Notes under the pieces: generated by a model
What the model was told of the DNA's origin: nothing
Seen by the model: the letters and a program-made list of their open reading frames with translations, nothing else
Database searches by the model: none
Source of the DNA: Doryteuthis pealeii
Lineage: Eukaryota > Mollusca > Cephalopoda > Myopsida > Loliginidae
Reading direction: 5' to 3'
NCBI GenBank assembly: GCA_023376005.1
Contig: CM042145.1
Location: forward strand, 57,915,540-57,979,539
DNA: 64,000 nt
Shown here: positions 9,896 through 20,639 of the stretch, one piece after another
Layout of the letters: each line of letters opens with the position of its first letter
Position numbering within the stretch: position 1 is the first letter of the stretch
Position numbers and translations under genes: made by a program

Positions 9896-10860
9896 AAAAA
9901 TAATTTGTATAAAACATTAAAGAATTTTTCTATGTGATCCAAAATCCTCATGACCCCACTTTCAGAAAATCCCTGTTTGTATTGGGATATCCTAATTATT
10001 TTTTAAAATCAAACTTTAAATAAAGGGACAAAAAAAATCTAAAATTCTGAGATAATGAAAAACTCACTAAAATTCTCTGTTGATCTAGTTTGCTAAAACA
10101 ATTATATGATACGGACAAATTATATAAGTTTTTTTTTTTTTTTAATTATTTTCTTTTTAATGTTATAAATTTTAGGAAAATTGATTTTATTGCATTGTTG
10201 TGAATGATTTTTAAAAATTTTTTGACAGTTGGTGTTAATTTTTTTTTTATAACTGTGTGATCCTACCTTTTAGAAGAGAAAGAAAAAAAGTTTTGAATTT
10301 TTTTTTTTTAATAAGAAAAGAAAAAAAAAAGACAAAGAAAGTGTAATTTCCTCAATCCACTGATATGTTTAGTGTCTGTTTGAAAAATATTCTGCACCTG
10401 ACTCGAATAAAAATGAATATTTCATTGTGGCAAATATAAAAATCTCTAATGTGATTATAAAAGTAATTGAAATGACAATCTTTCTAATTGAGTTTACTGC
10501 AACATTTACATTTTGCTGAAACTTCAATTTGCTTTTGGCTTTTGGTTAAATTGAATTAAACCTTTGCTTTTAGCATGGCAAAAACTTATTCAATTAAGTT
10601 GAACTTGAGTGAATATAATGACAATGACTTTGTGCCAACATTTTGTTCAAATCTCCTCACTGATTGCACATGATGAATCCAGGCATGACGACTATTGAAG
10701 TTGGATTGAACTTTGGCATTGTATGATTATCTTCCCTTGGATTGTGGGAGTGGCTTCCCATATCATGTGTCAATTCAGCCCCTTCAAACTTTCTCTTTTT
10801 TTTTTTTCATTTTCTTCAAAGGGACATTACCTATTGGTTTTCAGTTCTTGATCATTGTTG
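9896..10860. other. AT-rich intergenic stretch with A and T runs
   Basis: Poly-T or poly-A runs near 10129, 10240, 10300 and 10797. No coding or element signature. Confidence 0.5.
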
Positions 10861-11100
10861 TGTCCTTAAAATGGACAAGGTTCTAGTCGAGTAGAAGGAC
10901 CAGTCAACATATTGGTAGATTTAAAATAGAGGGTTTTATTGCAGAGAGATACAATAAGACAGACAAGGAATAGTGAGATACACTACTAATCCTTGAATCC
11001 AGCCCAGCATAATAGTGTGCTCACTATATTTATAGTCAGACCACATGAGTGATAGAGAGAGAGAGAGAGAGAGAGTGTGTGGAATATTCCATTATAACAC
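10861..11100. other. Unclassified sequence, possible LTR remnant
   Basis: The minus strand reads AATAAAACCCTC near 10935, which could be a polyadenylation site in an old LTR. No second LTR, TSD or coding was found. A (GA)n run lies at 11050-11075. Confidence 0.25.
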
Positions 11101-11784
11101 TCATTGAGTGAAAAGGACATATTTCTTAGCTCTGTTCATTGAACAGAATAGAGATAATTAGTCTCCAGCTTCAGCATAGCATTTATTACATCTTACCAGA
11201 AAATCCATGGAAGACACTGGAAGCCTTTTATAACCATTTTCTGTTGTTTGTTCATAAAACATATTGCACAATTGACTTGTTTTTAGGACATATGTATTCT
11301 GTTATTTGTTGTTACATGTTATGTTTATTAAACATTCATAAGTGCATTGTTCATTATAGTTAGCTGTTTGTCTTTCCTTACCAAATATTCAGTGTTTGTG
11401 TATCTATGGATGCTCTAATGCATTGTAAGGACTTATCATTCATTTTAGACTAATACCTACTAATTCATATAGCATGAATTAGAATGCAAGAAAGGTCAGA
11501 AATTTTGGTGAATCACAGAATCCATCTGTGGGTCTAATATATCAGTTTAAAACTTATTTATATTTGAAAACCACCAAAAACCCTTAACAACTACACACAA
11601 TTTTTTTTTAAATGAATGTACGATGAACATGATTACCTAACCTCTATGCATCAAATCAGTTGGCATGCCATTGAAATCAATCAATTATCAAAATAAAAAT
11701 AATTTTTGATTTTTTTTATGATTGGAATCTTTATTCAGCGTGCAGATTAAATTTCATTTGATGATAAACATTCTGATATATATA
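11101..11784. other. AT-rich intergenic stretch
   Basis: No gene or RNA. A decayed shared-tail trace ('gttggcatgccattgaaatc') lies near 11659. Confidence 0.45.
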
Positions 11785-11804
11785 CTTTCAGGAGTACTAT
11801 CCTA

Positions 11805-11838
<34 letters not shown>

Positions 11839-11870
11839 TAGGATAGTACTTAGTATCCATGAAAGTGCAT
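11785..11870. repeat. Inverted repeat with a (TA)n core
   Basis: GGAGTACTATCCTAGTATAT on the left is mirrored by TATACTAGGATAGTACT on the right, around about 35 bp of TA. This is a cruciform-capable site; the flanking 'ctttca' and 'tgaaag' extend the pairing. Confidence 0.8.
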
Positions 11871-12067
11871 ATATATATATGAGGGGGTCATACTTCATTA
11901 TGTAATTGGAGAGAGAGAAAAAAAAAAGGAAAATTTAGGGCTCTTTCGACTGTAACATTTTGAAAAGGTTTCAGTGAAAATGGTCCTAACATCCCTTTTT
12001 TTTCTCTCCATTTATATAATAAAGTATAATTCTCCTCATAAAACTAATTTTTTCAACTTACTTTGTC

Positions 12068-12069
12068 AA

Positions 12070-12117
<48 letters not shown>
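12068..12117. repeat. (TA)n microsatellite
   Basis: A nearly pure TA run with one phase break near 12092. Confidence 0.9.
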
Positions 12118-12880
12118 AACAGAACAAATCGACTGATAAAATGTCATTGAGGTGATATCTCGATAATCTTTTCCATTTGTAGTTCTCTTCTGAATACAGT
12201 TAAATGTTAACCTTTTGATGTTCTGAGTCGTAGTTAGTTGCTGGTAAATTCTGAATGACTTGAAGCATCAAAATATTTGGAACTGTTGAACTTTTCATCC
12301 TCTTTCTCCAAACTTACAAAGCAAATACAAAGTTAAGGTCACTGCATTTTTTTCCCTATTTCCCAATCTTCATGGAGATTATTTATTTAAAAACAATTTT
12401 TTTAGGCGTTCAGGAACTAAACCATAAAAAAGAATGCAGTGATGCTGATAACTTCTTAATTTAGTGCATCCTGGGAGGCACATATTTGCTTTGAATGAGT
12501 CCCCATGAAAATTAATAGGTCCCAACTAAAGTTTCTTAGATTGTAGGGTTTTTATTTTTTGATCTAGGGAAATTAAACTAAAGTTGTCTAACTCCCACCT
12601 TGTAACCTATCCTGTGTAATTCATTTCTAAGAAACTATTGAAATGTATCTACTATTAGCTTGAAATGGTGGGGGAAGAAAAAAGAAAAACACTGGGATGC
12701 ACGGATATGATTTTACTGCGTCCTTTTAGATTTTTATGCGTCAGAAATGCAGGACGCATCTCTGAGAATGAGAAAGGATTTCCCTCACTTATTTTCAAAT
12801 TAATGTTTTCTATCAACTTCTAACTTGCTATGATTTTAAACTTTGAAAAAAAAAAAAAGTCTCTAATTTCATGGTAGTAA
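12118..12880. other. Intergenic stretch, no feature recognised
   Basis: AT-rich with no exon-like frame or repeat family. Confidence 0.45.
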
Positions 12881-12884
12881 AAGT

Positions 12885-13126
12885 AAAGTCAGCAGAGTGG
12901 CCTATTGTCAGTATCAGTTTGTCAGTGAGGAAGTCCATCCCCTTTTCACTAGTGCTTGACCAGGGAGATTGTTTTTGAATCTGGGGTGGAGTGCCACACC
13001 TACCATCAGCTCCACACTTTACTGCACATACCGAAGCTGTACTACTCATGTGCTGATTTGGTGGGTGCCATTATCAAACCTTATGATCCCTAGGTGGATG
13101 CTCTACCGACAGAGCTAAGTCAACCT
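12885..13126 (-). mobile_element. tRNA-derived SINE family A, full length, minus strand
   Basis: Read on the minus strand, it begins with a tRNA-like head (TTAGCTCTGTCGGTAGAGCA as A-box, then a box-B-like GGTTTGATAATGGCACC). It continues through the family body and ends near 'ggcctattgtcagtatc', 'actctgctgactttac'. The polymerase III boxes are mutated, so transcription is doubtful. Confidence 0.85.
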
Positions 13127-13139
13127 CTTAGATTCTCTG

Positions 13140-13330
13140 TTTTTAGTTCCTTGGTACTCCTCCCACTTCCAGACAGCACCTATACTCTTACCTATAAGGG
13201 ATAAGCTCTGGGTTTATTGCTCAGCACCTGAGGCACCAATGAAGGGGAATGCTGAAGGAACTAAACATTTTTTACCCCTTCCCCAGCAGGCTTGCTTCCT
13301 GCTGGACACTCCACTTTAAACCGACCTTGT
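13140..13330. repeat. Second copy of the unclassified repeat at 6200
   Basis: Shares 'ctgggtttattg', 'gcacctgaggcacc' and 'ggggaatg' with 6280-6360. The segment also ends in 'accttgtgtcacatcctg', a motif of family B tails. Confidence 0.5.
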
Positions 13331-13464
13331 GTCACATCCTGGCGGCAGAAACATGCACAGAAATTCACATTTAGTCATATAAACAAGTATTATACAATAT
13401 AGTCAAACAGAAAGTATTTGTTTTGTTTTTTTTAAATTATTATTTCAGTTAATGTATATATTAA

Positions 13465-13785
13465 CAACCCCTCCGCAAGAGTAGGATGTGACACAAGGTC
13501 AAGTAGAGTTCTTAAGTAGAGTTTAACAGATTTGAATTCAGAGTTTTCCTTCTCCTAGACTGGTTACCTAACCAAGGTTAAAGAGCTCATTCTCCCTACT
13601 ATTTACCCATAGCTGGAGAGACAACAGTTGGATGCATACCTTTCTAAAGAGTATTAGCTCTATATGTTTGCCCTACTATTTACCCATAGCTGGAAGGAGA
13701 ATAGTTGGATTCATACCTTTCCCCAATATATTATCGCTATGTGAAATACAAACAGCTTTGTACAGGATTTGAACTCTGGTTAATA
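13465..13785 (-). mobile_element. SINE family B, minus strand, with a duplicated middle
   Basis: The 3' end 'acccctccgcaagagtagga' and 'gtgacacaagg' lead into 'gtttaacagatttgaattca', 'ccttctcctagactggttac' and 'ctactatttacccatagctg'. The last block occurs twice (about 13598 and 13672), an internal duplication. The head is visible at 13745-13785. Confidence 0.8.
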
Positions 13786-14097
13786 TACAGTCCATCATTT
13801 TTACAATCACTTTGTTCCTTAGAGAATGTGCGAATAGATCATTTAATTTCTTCAAGTAAATCATACAATATAATCCATCTGGTTTTTTGTTGTTTATTTA
13901 TTTATTCATTTTTTTGCATTGATTTATTTTTTAATATTTTCATAAGGTTTCTGTTTCTGAAAACTATTTTTGTTTGATGGAATTATTGTGTGGTTTGGTG
14001 CTAGGGAGGATATTTAGTCGAAATCACCATGGTCCAATATTAGCATTAGTATATTCAATGATATACTAACACTGAATAAACAGAAGGAAAGACAAGT

Positions 14098-14415
14098 TTT
14101 TAGTACAGTTGATAGATCATCTGATTTGGAACCCCAAGATTCTGGGTTTGATACCAGCCCTTGCCAACTCAGTACATGAGTAGCACATCTTAGATCTGAG
14201 CAGTAAAGTGGGGAGCTGATGGTTGATGTGGTGCTCCACTTTAGATGCAAAACAATCTACTTGGTCTAGCGCAAGGAAAATTGAACTTGTGTAACATCAG
14301 CGTATGAGTAGCACAAACCAAAAACAATCTCCTTGGTCTAGCGCTATTGAAAAGGGGATAGACTCCCTCGCTGTCTGGCCAATACCATCTTTAGACTGCC
14401 CTGTTGACTTTTATT
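14098..14415 (+). mobile_element. tRNA-derived SINE family A
   Basis: The head has 'tagtacagttgatagatcat' (A-box) and 'gggtttgataccagccc' (box B). The body has 'ccaactcagtacatgag'. Part of the body is duplicated ('aatctacttggtctagcgca' and 'aatctccttggtctagcgct'). It ends at 'gttgacttttattt'. Confidence 0.8.
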
Positions 14416-14599
14416 TTATCATATCAATTTAAACCATGATATGTAATATCACTTGAAGGTTATCTAAAGTTATTCAGCGCTTGGAGCATGTGACAGCAAT
14501 CTCTGGATTTTTTAGTCTTTGGGTGATATTTATCACCTTGGTTTATGTTCATAACCTATAATTGATCAAGCTTATATCTCTATTTATACTATGTTACAA

Positions 14600-14740
14600 T
14601 AAATAGTGGGGCAGACTGGATTCTTTAGCCTTGGTAAAAGGCAATCAGTTTAGAAGGAAAACTCTGAATTCAAATTGGCTGTATTCAACTTGCAAATTGA
14701 TCTTCCATTATATCCTGCTGGAGGGGTTGGGTAAATAAAC
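14600..14740 (+). mobile_element. SINE family B 3' half
   Basis: 'aaatagtggggcagactgga', 'aggaaaactctgaattcaaa' and 'ctgctggaggggttgggtaa' match the family B 3' half. The head is missing. Confidence 0.7.
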
Positions 14741-15200
14741 TTGTAGAATATGAACCTTTGTGAGTTCTTATGAAAATACAATAAAAACTTAAAAGAACAT
14801 ATGTGTCAAAATGAATAATAATGATTGATGGTGATAAATCAAAAAATAATTGGATTTTTTCCCCAGTAAATTAAGGAAACAACAACAACAATTTTTGGAA
14901 TGAAATCTATCACTGATATTTTTTCTTTTTTTGTTTATGTCTATAGTAGAATTTGGAAAACAAAACAGATGATTTTATTGGCAGCTTTGAAGAGGTTTGC
15001 TTTGTATTTGTTTTCTTGGTTCTGTTGCTAAAGGGTTATTGTATCTTGATAACAATAATTTTCTATTTAATCATGTAATGAGGAAACTTTTCCATTCCAC
15101 AGAAAAAAAAAATTGAGGATTATTGAAAATAATTTACTTGATTGATTATGGAGATCAAAATCATTACTGTTACTTAGTACTTGATTATAATAATATATAC
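14741..15200. other. AT-rich intergenic stretch
   Basis: Nothing recognised apart from short A- and T-runs and an (AAC)n at 14878. Confidence 0.5.
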
Positions 15201-15204
15201 ATAT

Positions 15205-15410
15205 GATTATGAATTATGATACATATATTATGGATATATTACAAATTATGATACATATATTATGGATATATTATTACATCATATCATTATATTAACTCAT
15301 TATTATTATATATCACTATGATACATATGTTATGGATATATTATGAATTATGGTTATACATGATTATGGAGATGAAAATCATTAATGATACTTAGTACTT
15401 GCTTATAGCA

Positions 15411-15462
<52 letters not shown>
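15205..15462. repeat. AT-rich tandem repeats and (TA)n
   Basis: Three units of 'tatgatacatatattatgga' plus 'tatatta' (starting near 15208, 15247 and 15317), then a pure TA run at about 15417-15462 that abuts the Penelope fragment. Confidence 0.8.
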
Positions 15463-15466
<4 letters not shown>

Positions 15467-15882
15467 ATCACAAAAGCCACCTTATCTATAAGTTTACTTG
15501 CAAATGCGAGATTTGCTACATCGGCCGTACTACCTTGAGACTGGAGTCTCGAATCAAGCAGCACATACCCTACAACATCCGTTCAGGCAACGTGGACTGT
15601 CCCACAGCTGCAGGCTTAAATACTCCTTCCACCATAGGACAACACCTATTAAGAAATTCTGCTTGTGCCCGCTCCTACCATCCTGCGATGTTCTCAGTCC
15701 TTTGTAGTTCCAATAGCGAACTACAACTTCAAATCCTTGAGTCTCTCTTCATTTCTCGCACTCAACCCATCCTGTGCGTGCAGAAACAGTCACAACAGCT
15801 ACTCCTTTTCGGCATTTCAAGCCTCAGTTTATCGAACGGGAGCACCCGTAATTTCCAAACCCCCCCACGTGAGTTTTAAGTT
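15463..15882 (+). pseudogene. Penelope-like element: GIY-YIG endonuclease fragment
   Basis: An open frame from about 15463 to a stop at 15877-15879 begins with LIYKFTCKC then EICYIGRTTLRLESRIKQH. That is the Penelope-type GIY-YIG endonuclease signature: a Tyr preceding KFTC, a Cys cluster, YIGRT, then R..RI..H. This domain is the C-terminal part of a Penelope retroelement polyprotein, which nicks target DNA. The reverse transcriptase is missing. The left edge is the TA microsatellite, so the copy is 5' truncated. Its base composition is clearly more GC-rich than the flanks. The C-terminal 85 residues are less typical and may be decayed. Confidence 0.85.
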
Positions 15883-16180
15883 TTGGATATTTTGCGAATT
15901 CTCTTTCTGAGAGATAAAAAAAAAGAACAAACTTTTTTTCCTTGTTCTCACTGCTTCCTGTCTTATTCGTTGTCTTCAACTACACTTTTTTTTACCATCT
16001 TTCAATGTAATTTTCTCTGAGGAGTATTGAGCGAAAAGAAGAAATTCATTTCTGATTTTAAATCAAAACTAGGGTACCCTTTTCCTTTCTTTTTAAGAAA
16101 AAAAAAAAACAATTTATTTTACATAATGCATATGCTTCTACGCGTCCTCATTAAATTTTGTACTATAAATAAACTTTTTA
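15883..16180. other. AT-rich flank of the Penelope fragment
   Basis: Probably includes the Penelope 3' UTR at its left, but the boundary is not visible. Poly-A and poly-T runs occur. Confidence 0.4.
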
Positions 16181-16333
<153 letters not shown>

Positions 16334-16529
16334 GATAATTGAATCACATTACCACGACCAGACAACTCGGCAAACACCATTTAGAAAATTTTGAATTCAA
16401 ACCAAAAGTACATTACTTAAAAATTTACATTGTGTTATATCATAGTAGAGGAATTGGGTAAAATCATACTAGCACTACTACTAGGTCATAGAGGATTTGG
16501 CAGGAATGGTAATGGAGAATTGACTCCAT

Positions 16530-17000
16530 AAATTGAACCTCACCACCGGATACAATTATCATATCCATGACACTCTTTCAATTGGAGAGGGTCTATCAGC
16601 CAAGAAAATGAGCCATTGAAAAACCGACCATAATCCGGGCTCTGTACAGTAGATTGTCGTAGAATCTCAAAGTCCCTTATTTTTCGAAGAATCGCAAGGT
16701 CTCTCACTACCTTTGAATTTGTTCTGCCAACCCTTGCTGCATACTGCATTTTTAATGTGGGTGGTCATACTCCATTCAGGTGCCTGAATTCACACTTTCC
16801 CAACATCCTGGCTCTTCATGTCACGATTTGCACTCTCCCAACATCTTGGCCCTTCAAGCCACGATTTGCACCTTCCCAGCATCCTGGCTCTTTACGCAAT
16901 GTGCAAACCAACTGCCACCCACAAAAGCTTAATGATCATGCATCCTGGACCTCTTGCAAATGACAGCTCAGCATGCCATGCAATGCAGATGCTTTGGATC
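16530..17000. other. Unclassified GC-richer block with a short minisatellite
   Basis: The minus strand of 16540-16749 keeps a 69-codon open frame (…RDLAILRKIRDFEILRQ…) whose family I do not recognise. At about 16790-16910 three units of 36-39 bp repeat 'cccaacatcctggctcttca' and 'cacgatttgcac'. The block is more GC-rich than the surrounding DNA and probably belongs to a mobile element. Confidence 0.4.
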
Positions 17001-17139
17001 GGATGAGTGCAAATATCTATTTTCACATCGATTTAAATGAGTTATTAGAAAATTTATATGAATGAAACCTTCTGCAGATTTGGCTCACGCTTGAAGCTGT
17101 CAGTTAGCAAAGCTGATATAGATATGATTTGATATTTGT

Positions 17140-17306
17140 AAAATAAAAATGGGAATTCTTTCAAGCTGTAGCCATATCAGTATTTGGTTTCAAACAAAAC
17201 TTTTGGAGAAAAAGGTAGATATGAATTACATGCTGTTTGGAATACATCCTGGAAGCAGTACCCTATAAAACGGCAGCTGTCCAGCCACTCATCAGCTATC
17301 CAAGTA
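17140..17306 (+). mobile_element. LINE 3'-end fragment, left half (split)
   Basis: 'ttctttcaagctgtagccat', 'acatcctggaagcagtaccc' and 'tcatcagctatccaag' match the 3' coding end of the LINE at 43076-43560. The sequence stops at an inserted LTR-like element and resumes at 18778. Confidence 0.8.
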
Positions 17307-17708
17307 TAGAGGGGGAAAAAATAGAGGGAGGGAAATAGATATTTGCTCCAACAAGTTCCTGCTGAGGGGGGGACCAAAAATAAGCGAGTCCACTGTCTTC
17401 TCGCAAGCCAAACTTTATTTTTGGTTAACACAGTCTTCGTCTTCGACCAGTAGCTGAAATCTGTAGTCGAAATAATCTTTTCTGATTGCTATCTCACGTA
17501 GGCCAAATGCTTGTCTGCTTGTCACCACATGCTCTACTCGCTTTGGTTATTTTATGGGCATATTACCCAAATATCCGGGCACGTCAGTCGAACCTCGCAT
17601 CCGTCCAGTGCCTAAATCGCATTTATTTTTGCATGCGGGACGACGCGGGTTCGATCCTGGCAGGCAAGACAATGTCTTGCTCTTTTTCCTTTCTCTTTCT
17701 CCGTCATA
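17305..17708 (-). repeat. LTR-like direct repeat, copy 1 (3' on minus strand)
   Basis: Homologous over its whole length to 18374-18777, with scattered substitutions. It contains a T-arm-like GGGTTCGATCC at about 17648, which resembles a polymerase III box B but has no accompanying A-box. Confidence 0.8.
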
Positions 17709-17802
17709 CTCCCCCCTGATGTCCTCATCACAAAACGCGTAGGGTGGGGTGGTATTTTTGTTCTCCCGCTCCCTTGAAGTAGGAGAACTGTTGCTTCTTC
17801 GT

Positions 17803-17983
17803 CACATCGCAAAAATCCGTCCGATCTCCAACCAATCGCAAAAATGTCTTCCGGTCTCCGGCCCAATCGCATAAATGCACTCCGGTCTCCAGCCCAATCA
17901 CACAAATGCTCTTTGGTCTCCAGCCCAATCGCACAAATGCACTCCGGTCTCCGGCCCAATCACAAAAATGCCCTCCGGTCTGG
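17803..17983. repeat. 30-31-bp minisatellite inside the LTR-like element
   Basis: About five and a half units of 'ccggtctccggcccaatcgc' plus 'aaaaatgcact'. On the minus strand the units read in shifting frames (CDWAGDRSAF, RLGRRPE). These frames are repeat artefacts rather than a protein. Confidence 0.9.
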
Positions 17984-18373
17984 TTCAAATATTTGCTACT
18001 ACCACCTCCATCATCACAATCTTCTTTGTGTATGCTGGTCTCTTGATTCAGCTCTGACATTCTCTGAAAAGTCAACGGGTCCACCTACAAAACAAATGGC
18101 CAACCTTCCGTGTACGACGGCATGTCGATCCAGTTTCGACTTTTAAATTACCTGGGTGGGGGGGAGATTGGTGACAATATCTCGCCCATTTCTGCTCACA
18201 AATGTCTGACAGGGCATACCTTAGACTTGTTTGACATTATCCAAAGCGAATAAAGACTCAAGTCGAGACTCTCTTGGTTCATTACGGATATCTCTAGGTT
18301 CTCGGATATCCCTGGAGGATCCAAGCCTATTATCTCTCTGTTCAAGCGAATATTATCCAAGACCAAAATAGCT

Positions 18374-18777
18374 TATAGGAGGGGGGAAAATAGAGGGGGA
18401 AAATAGATATTTGCTTCAACAAATTCCTGCTGAGAGGGGGGACCAAAAAGAAGCGAATCCACCGTCTTCTCGCAAGCCAAACTTTATTTTTGGTTAACAC
18501 AGTCTTCGTCTTTGACCAGCAGCTGAAATCCGTCGTCGAAATAATCTTTTCTGACTGCCGTCTCACATAGGCCAAATGCTTGTCTGCTTTTCACCGCATG
18601 CTCTACTCGCTTTGGTTATTTTATGAGCATATTACCCAAACATCCGGGCACATCAGTCGAACCTCACATCCATCCAGTGCCAAAATCGCATTTATTTTTG
18701 CATGCGGGAGGACACGGGTTCGATCCCAGCAGGCAAGACAATGTCTTGCTCTTTTTCCTTTCTCGTTCTCCATCATA
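18374..18777 (-). repeat. LTR-like direct repeat, copy 2 (5' on minus strand)
   Basis: Partner of 17305-17708. Differences between the copies are mostly transitions at CG/CA/TG sites ('gacgacgcgggttc' against 'gaggacacgggttc'), as expected from CpG decay after insertion. Confidence 0.8.
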
Positions 18778-19025
18778 AGATGAATTAGACATGCTGGGTA
18801 CTACTAGAGAAGTAAGGACAAACTCATAAGTGACATTTTTTTAGACTCCTACACATGGACACACCAGTGTTGGCTCACCAACAAAACATACATTTATCAG
18901 CTCTGTGCAGATGCTGGATACTGTCTAGAGAATTTGCCAAAAGTGATGACAAATAGGGGTGGATGGAGAAAGAGAGAGAGAGAGTTAAGAGGATCTGTGC
19001 TGTCAGTATGCTTTGATGATGATAT
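18778..19025 (+). mobile_element. LINE 3'-end fragment, right half
   Basis: Continues the LINE of 17140-17306: 'agatgaattagacatgctgg', 'ctacacatggacacaccagt', 'atcagctctgtgcagatgct', 'aggatctgtgctgtcag'. These encode the degenerate equivalent of a WTPTHGHTSVG…LCADTG…DRDGW C-terminus. Frameshifts are present. Confidence 0.8.
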
Positions 19026-19084
19026 AATAAAAAAAAAAAAACAATAGCACATTGTAGTAAAGTTTTTGTTAGTACTATTCTTGA

Positions 19085-19179
19085 CCTGGCTTAGACAACC
19101 AGGAAAACTCTGAATTCAAATCTGTTAAAAATACTTAAGAAATTGACCTTGTATCACATCCTGTTTCTATGGAGGTGTT

Positions 19180-19214
<35 letters not shown>
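19085..19214 (+). mobile_element. SINE family B 3' end running into (TA)n
   Basis: 'ggaaaactctgaattcaaat', 'ttgaccttgtatcacatcct' and 'ggtgttggtatatatat' pass straight into a TA microsatellite at 19181-19214. Confidence 0.8.
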
Positions 19215-19218
<4 letters not shown>

Positions 19219-19224
19219 TTAAGG

Positions 19225-19450
19225 GAAAAGTTTAACTCAGTTGTTGGAGTAACCTTCAAGTTTCCAGGTTCAATACCGACCCTTGCCAACTCAGTGCATG
19301 AGTAGCACAGCTTGAGTAATCTGATCTGTGGCGTTCCATCAAAAAAAGAAAATCTCCCTGGTCTAGTGCTAGTGAAAAGGGTATAGACTCCCTCACTATC
19401 TGGCTGATACCAACAATAGGCCACTCCGCCATCTTTACTTTGACTTTACT
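19225..19450 (+). mobile_element. tRNA-derived SINE family A
   Basis: 'aactcagttgttggagtaac' stands for the A-box and 'ccaggttcaataccgaccc' for box B. The end is 'ggccactccgccatctttac'. It begins right after a TA run. Confidence 0.8.
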
Positions 19451-19960
19451 TATATAGCATTAAAGTGTTCTTAGAAAAATAAACTGATTTGAAATCCAAT
19501 TTGCCATGTTTATGTCCAACTATTGATCAATCAAAAAACGTAGCAATTCTTTTCCATGACAACAGCCAATGAAAACGTCTTTCAAATGTCTCTGCAGAAA
19601 TTGATCAAACCCGTCAATGAAATTCTACCCCCACATCTTGCCAAAACTCTTTTTCAACTGACTATCATTTTCACAAGCATCTCAACAACTTTCTACAAGA
19701 GAAGTTCTTCAACAACCAAGAAGCAGCTTAAAATTCATTTGAATAATTCATTAGTTCTAGAAATTTTATGCAACAGGAATGAATAGATTTGTTTATTGTT
19801 GTTATTTACTAAGCTTTGTTTAGTCTGGCACACAAACCTTAGATTGCTTGCAATAGCTGCTGTTGCTACTTAGTGATCATTCATCTAAGTTAGGGTTTCT
19901 CAAAGTTGCCCACATAGAACCCTGTGAGGGGTGAATAAAAAAAAACGCTTTTACATATCT
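19451..19960. other. Intergenic stretch, unique-looking
   Basis: An open frame at 19556-19786 (76 codons, +) has no recognised family and no splice context. I do not call it a gene. Confidence 0.4.
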
Positions 19961-19961
19961 A

Positions 19962-20195
19962 CCAACCCCTCCACTAAAGTAAGATGTGACACAAGGTCTA
20001 TTTCTTAAGTGGAGTTTAACAGGTTTTGAATTCAGGGTTTTCCTTCTCCTAGACTGGTTGCCTAATGAAGGTTAAAGAACCCAGTCTGTCCTACTATCTA
20101 CCCACAGCTGGAGGGAGAATAGTTGGATTTATACCTTTCCCAAGGGTATCAGCATTATGTGAAATGCAAATAGCCTTGTGTAGGATATGAAATTG
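19962..20195 (-). mobile_element. SINE family B, minus strand
   Basis: 'caacccctccactaaagtaa', 'gtgacacaaggtc', 'ttctcctagactggttgcct', 'ctatctacccacagctggag', through 'gtatcagcattatgtgaaat'. The extreme head is missing. Confidence 0.8.
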
Positions 20196-20374
20196 TCTTG
20201 TCCATTTCCCATGATGATAACTATTGTACAATGCACCTCCATTGCATTAGGGGTCTGCTGGGGTGGGGGGGGATTTACTAGTTTGTATTCATAAATCCCT
20301 TCATAACAGGTGATATAAACAGAACAAAATTCACAGAATCAAATAAAATAGGAGCCAAATCTTGGTGGGGTTGG

Positions 20375-20519
20375 AGTCTCCATGGTTCAGTGCTAATGTG
20401 TTGGACTGTGCGATATTGTAATAAGTTCTAATTCCAATCATGCAATTATGTTCATTTTCAAACTAATACTTTTCCTCCAGAAATTGGTTAAGTATTACCA
20501 CTACTGTTCTTCTACAAGA

Positions 20520-20552
<33 letters not shown>
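20375..20552 (+). mobile_element. SINE family C head plus (TA)n
   Basis: 'tctccatggttcagtgctaa', 'ttggactgtgcgatattgta' and 'ccactactgttcttctacaa' match family C. The tail is replaced by a TA run at 20521-20551. Confidence 0.7.
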
Positions 20553-20556
<4 letters not shown>

Positions 20557-20639
20557 TAACTTTATGTGTAATAATAGATTGGTAGAAATAATTTTCTTTA
20601 ATTTCATGTGTACTAATAAATACTTGTGGTTGACCTTCA

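Larger units (their letters stand above)
17305..18777 (-). mobile_element. LTR-like non-autonomous retroelement nested in a LINE
   Basis: Two direct repeats of about 400 bp (17305-17708 and 18374-18777) enclose about 665 bp. Read on the minus strand each repeat starts TGATGGAGAACG or TGACGGAGAAAG. Each carries an AATAAAG polyadenylation-like signal (CCAAAAATAAAGTTTGGC). A purine run (AGGGGGGAG) directly precedes the downstream copy, as a polypurine tract would. The interior has no gag or pol frame, only a minisatellite and unique sequence, so this resembles a TRIM or LARD. No canonical CA end and no convincing target duplication longer than TA were found. The interrupted LINE joins cleanly across it. 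The alternative is a duplicated unclassified repeat. Confidence 0.6.

Noticed and set aside
10861..11100. LTR at 10.9 kb
   Set aside because: Only a polyadenylation-like signal was seen. No partner repeat or ends, so it is left as unclassified.
17612..18084. Minus-strand frames of 115-118 codons with CDWAGDRS repeats
   Set aside because: They lie on the 30-31-bp minisatellite. The unit is not a multiple of three in most copies, so the apparent protein repeat shifts frame.
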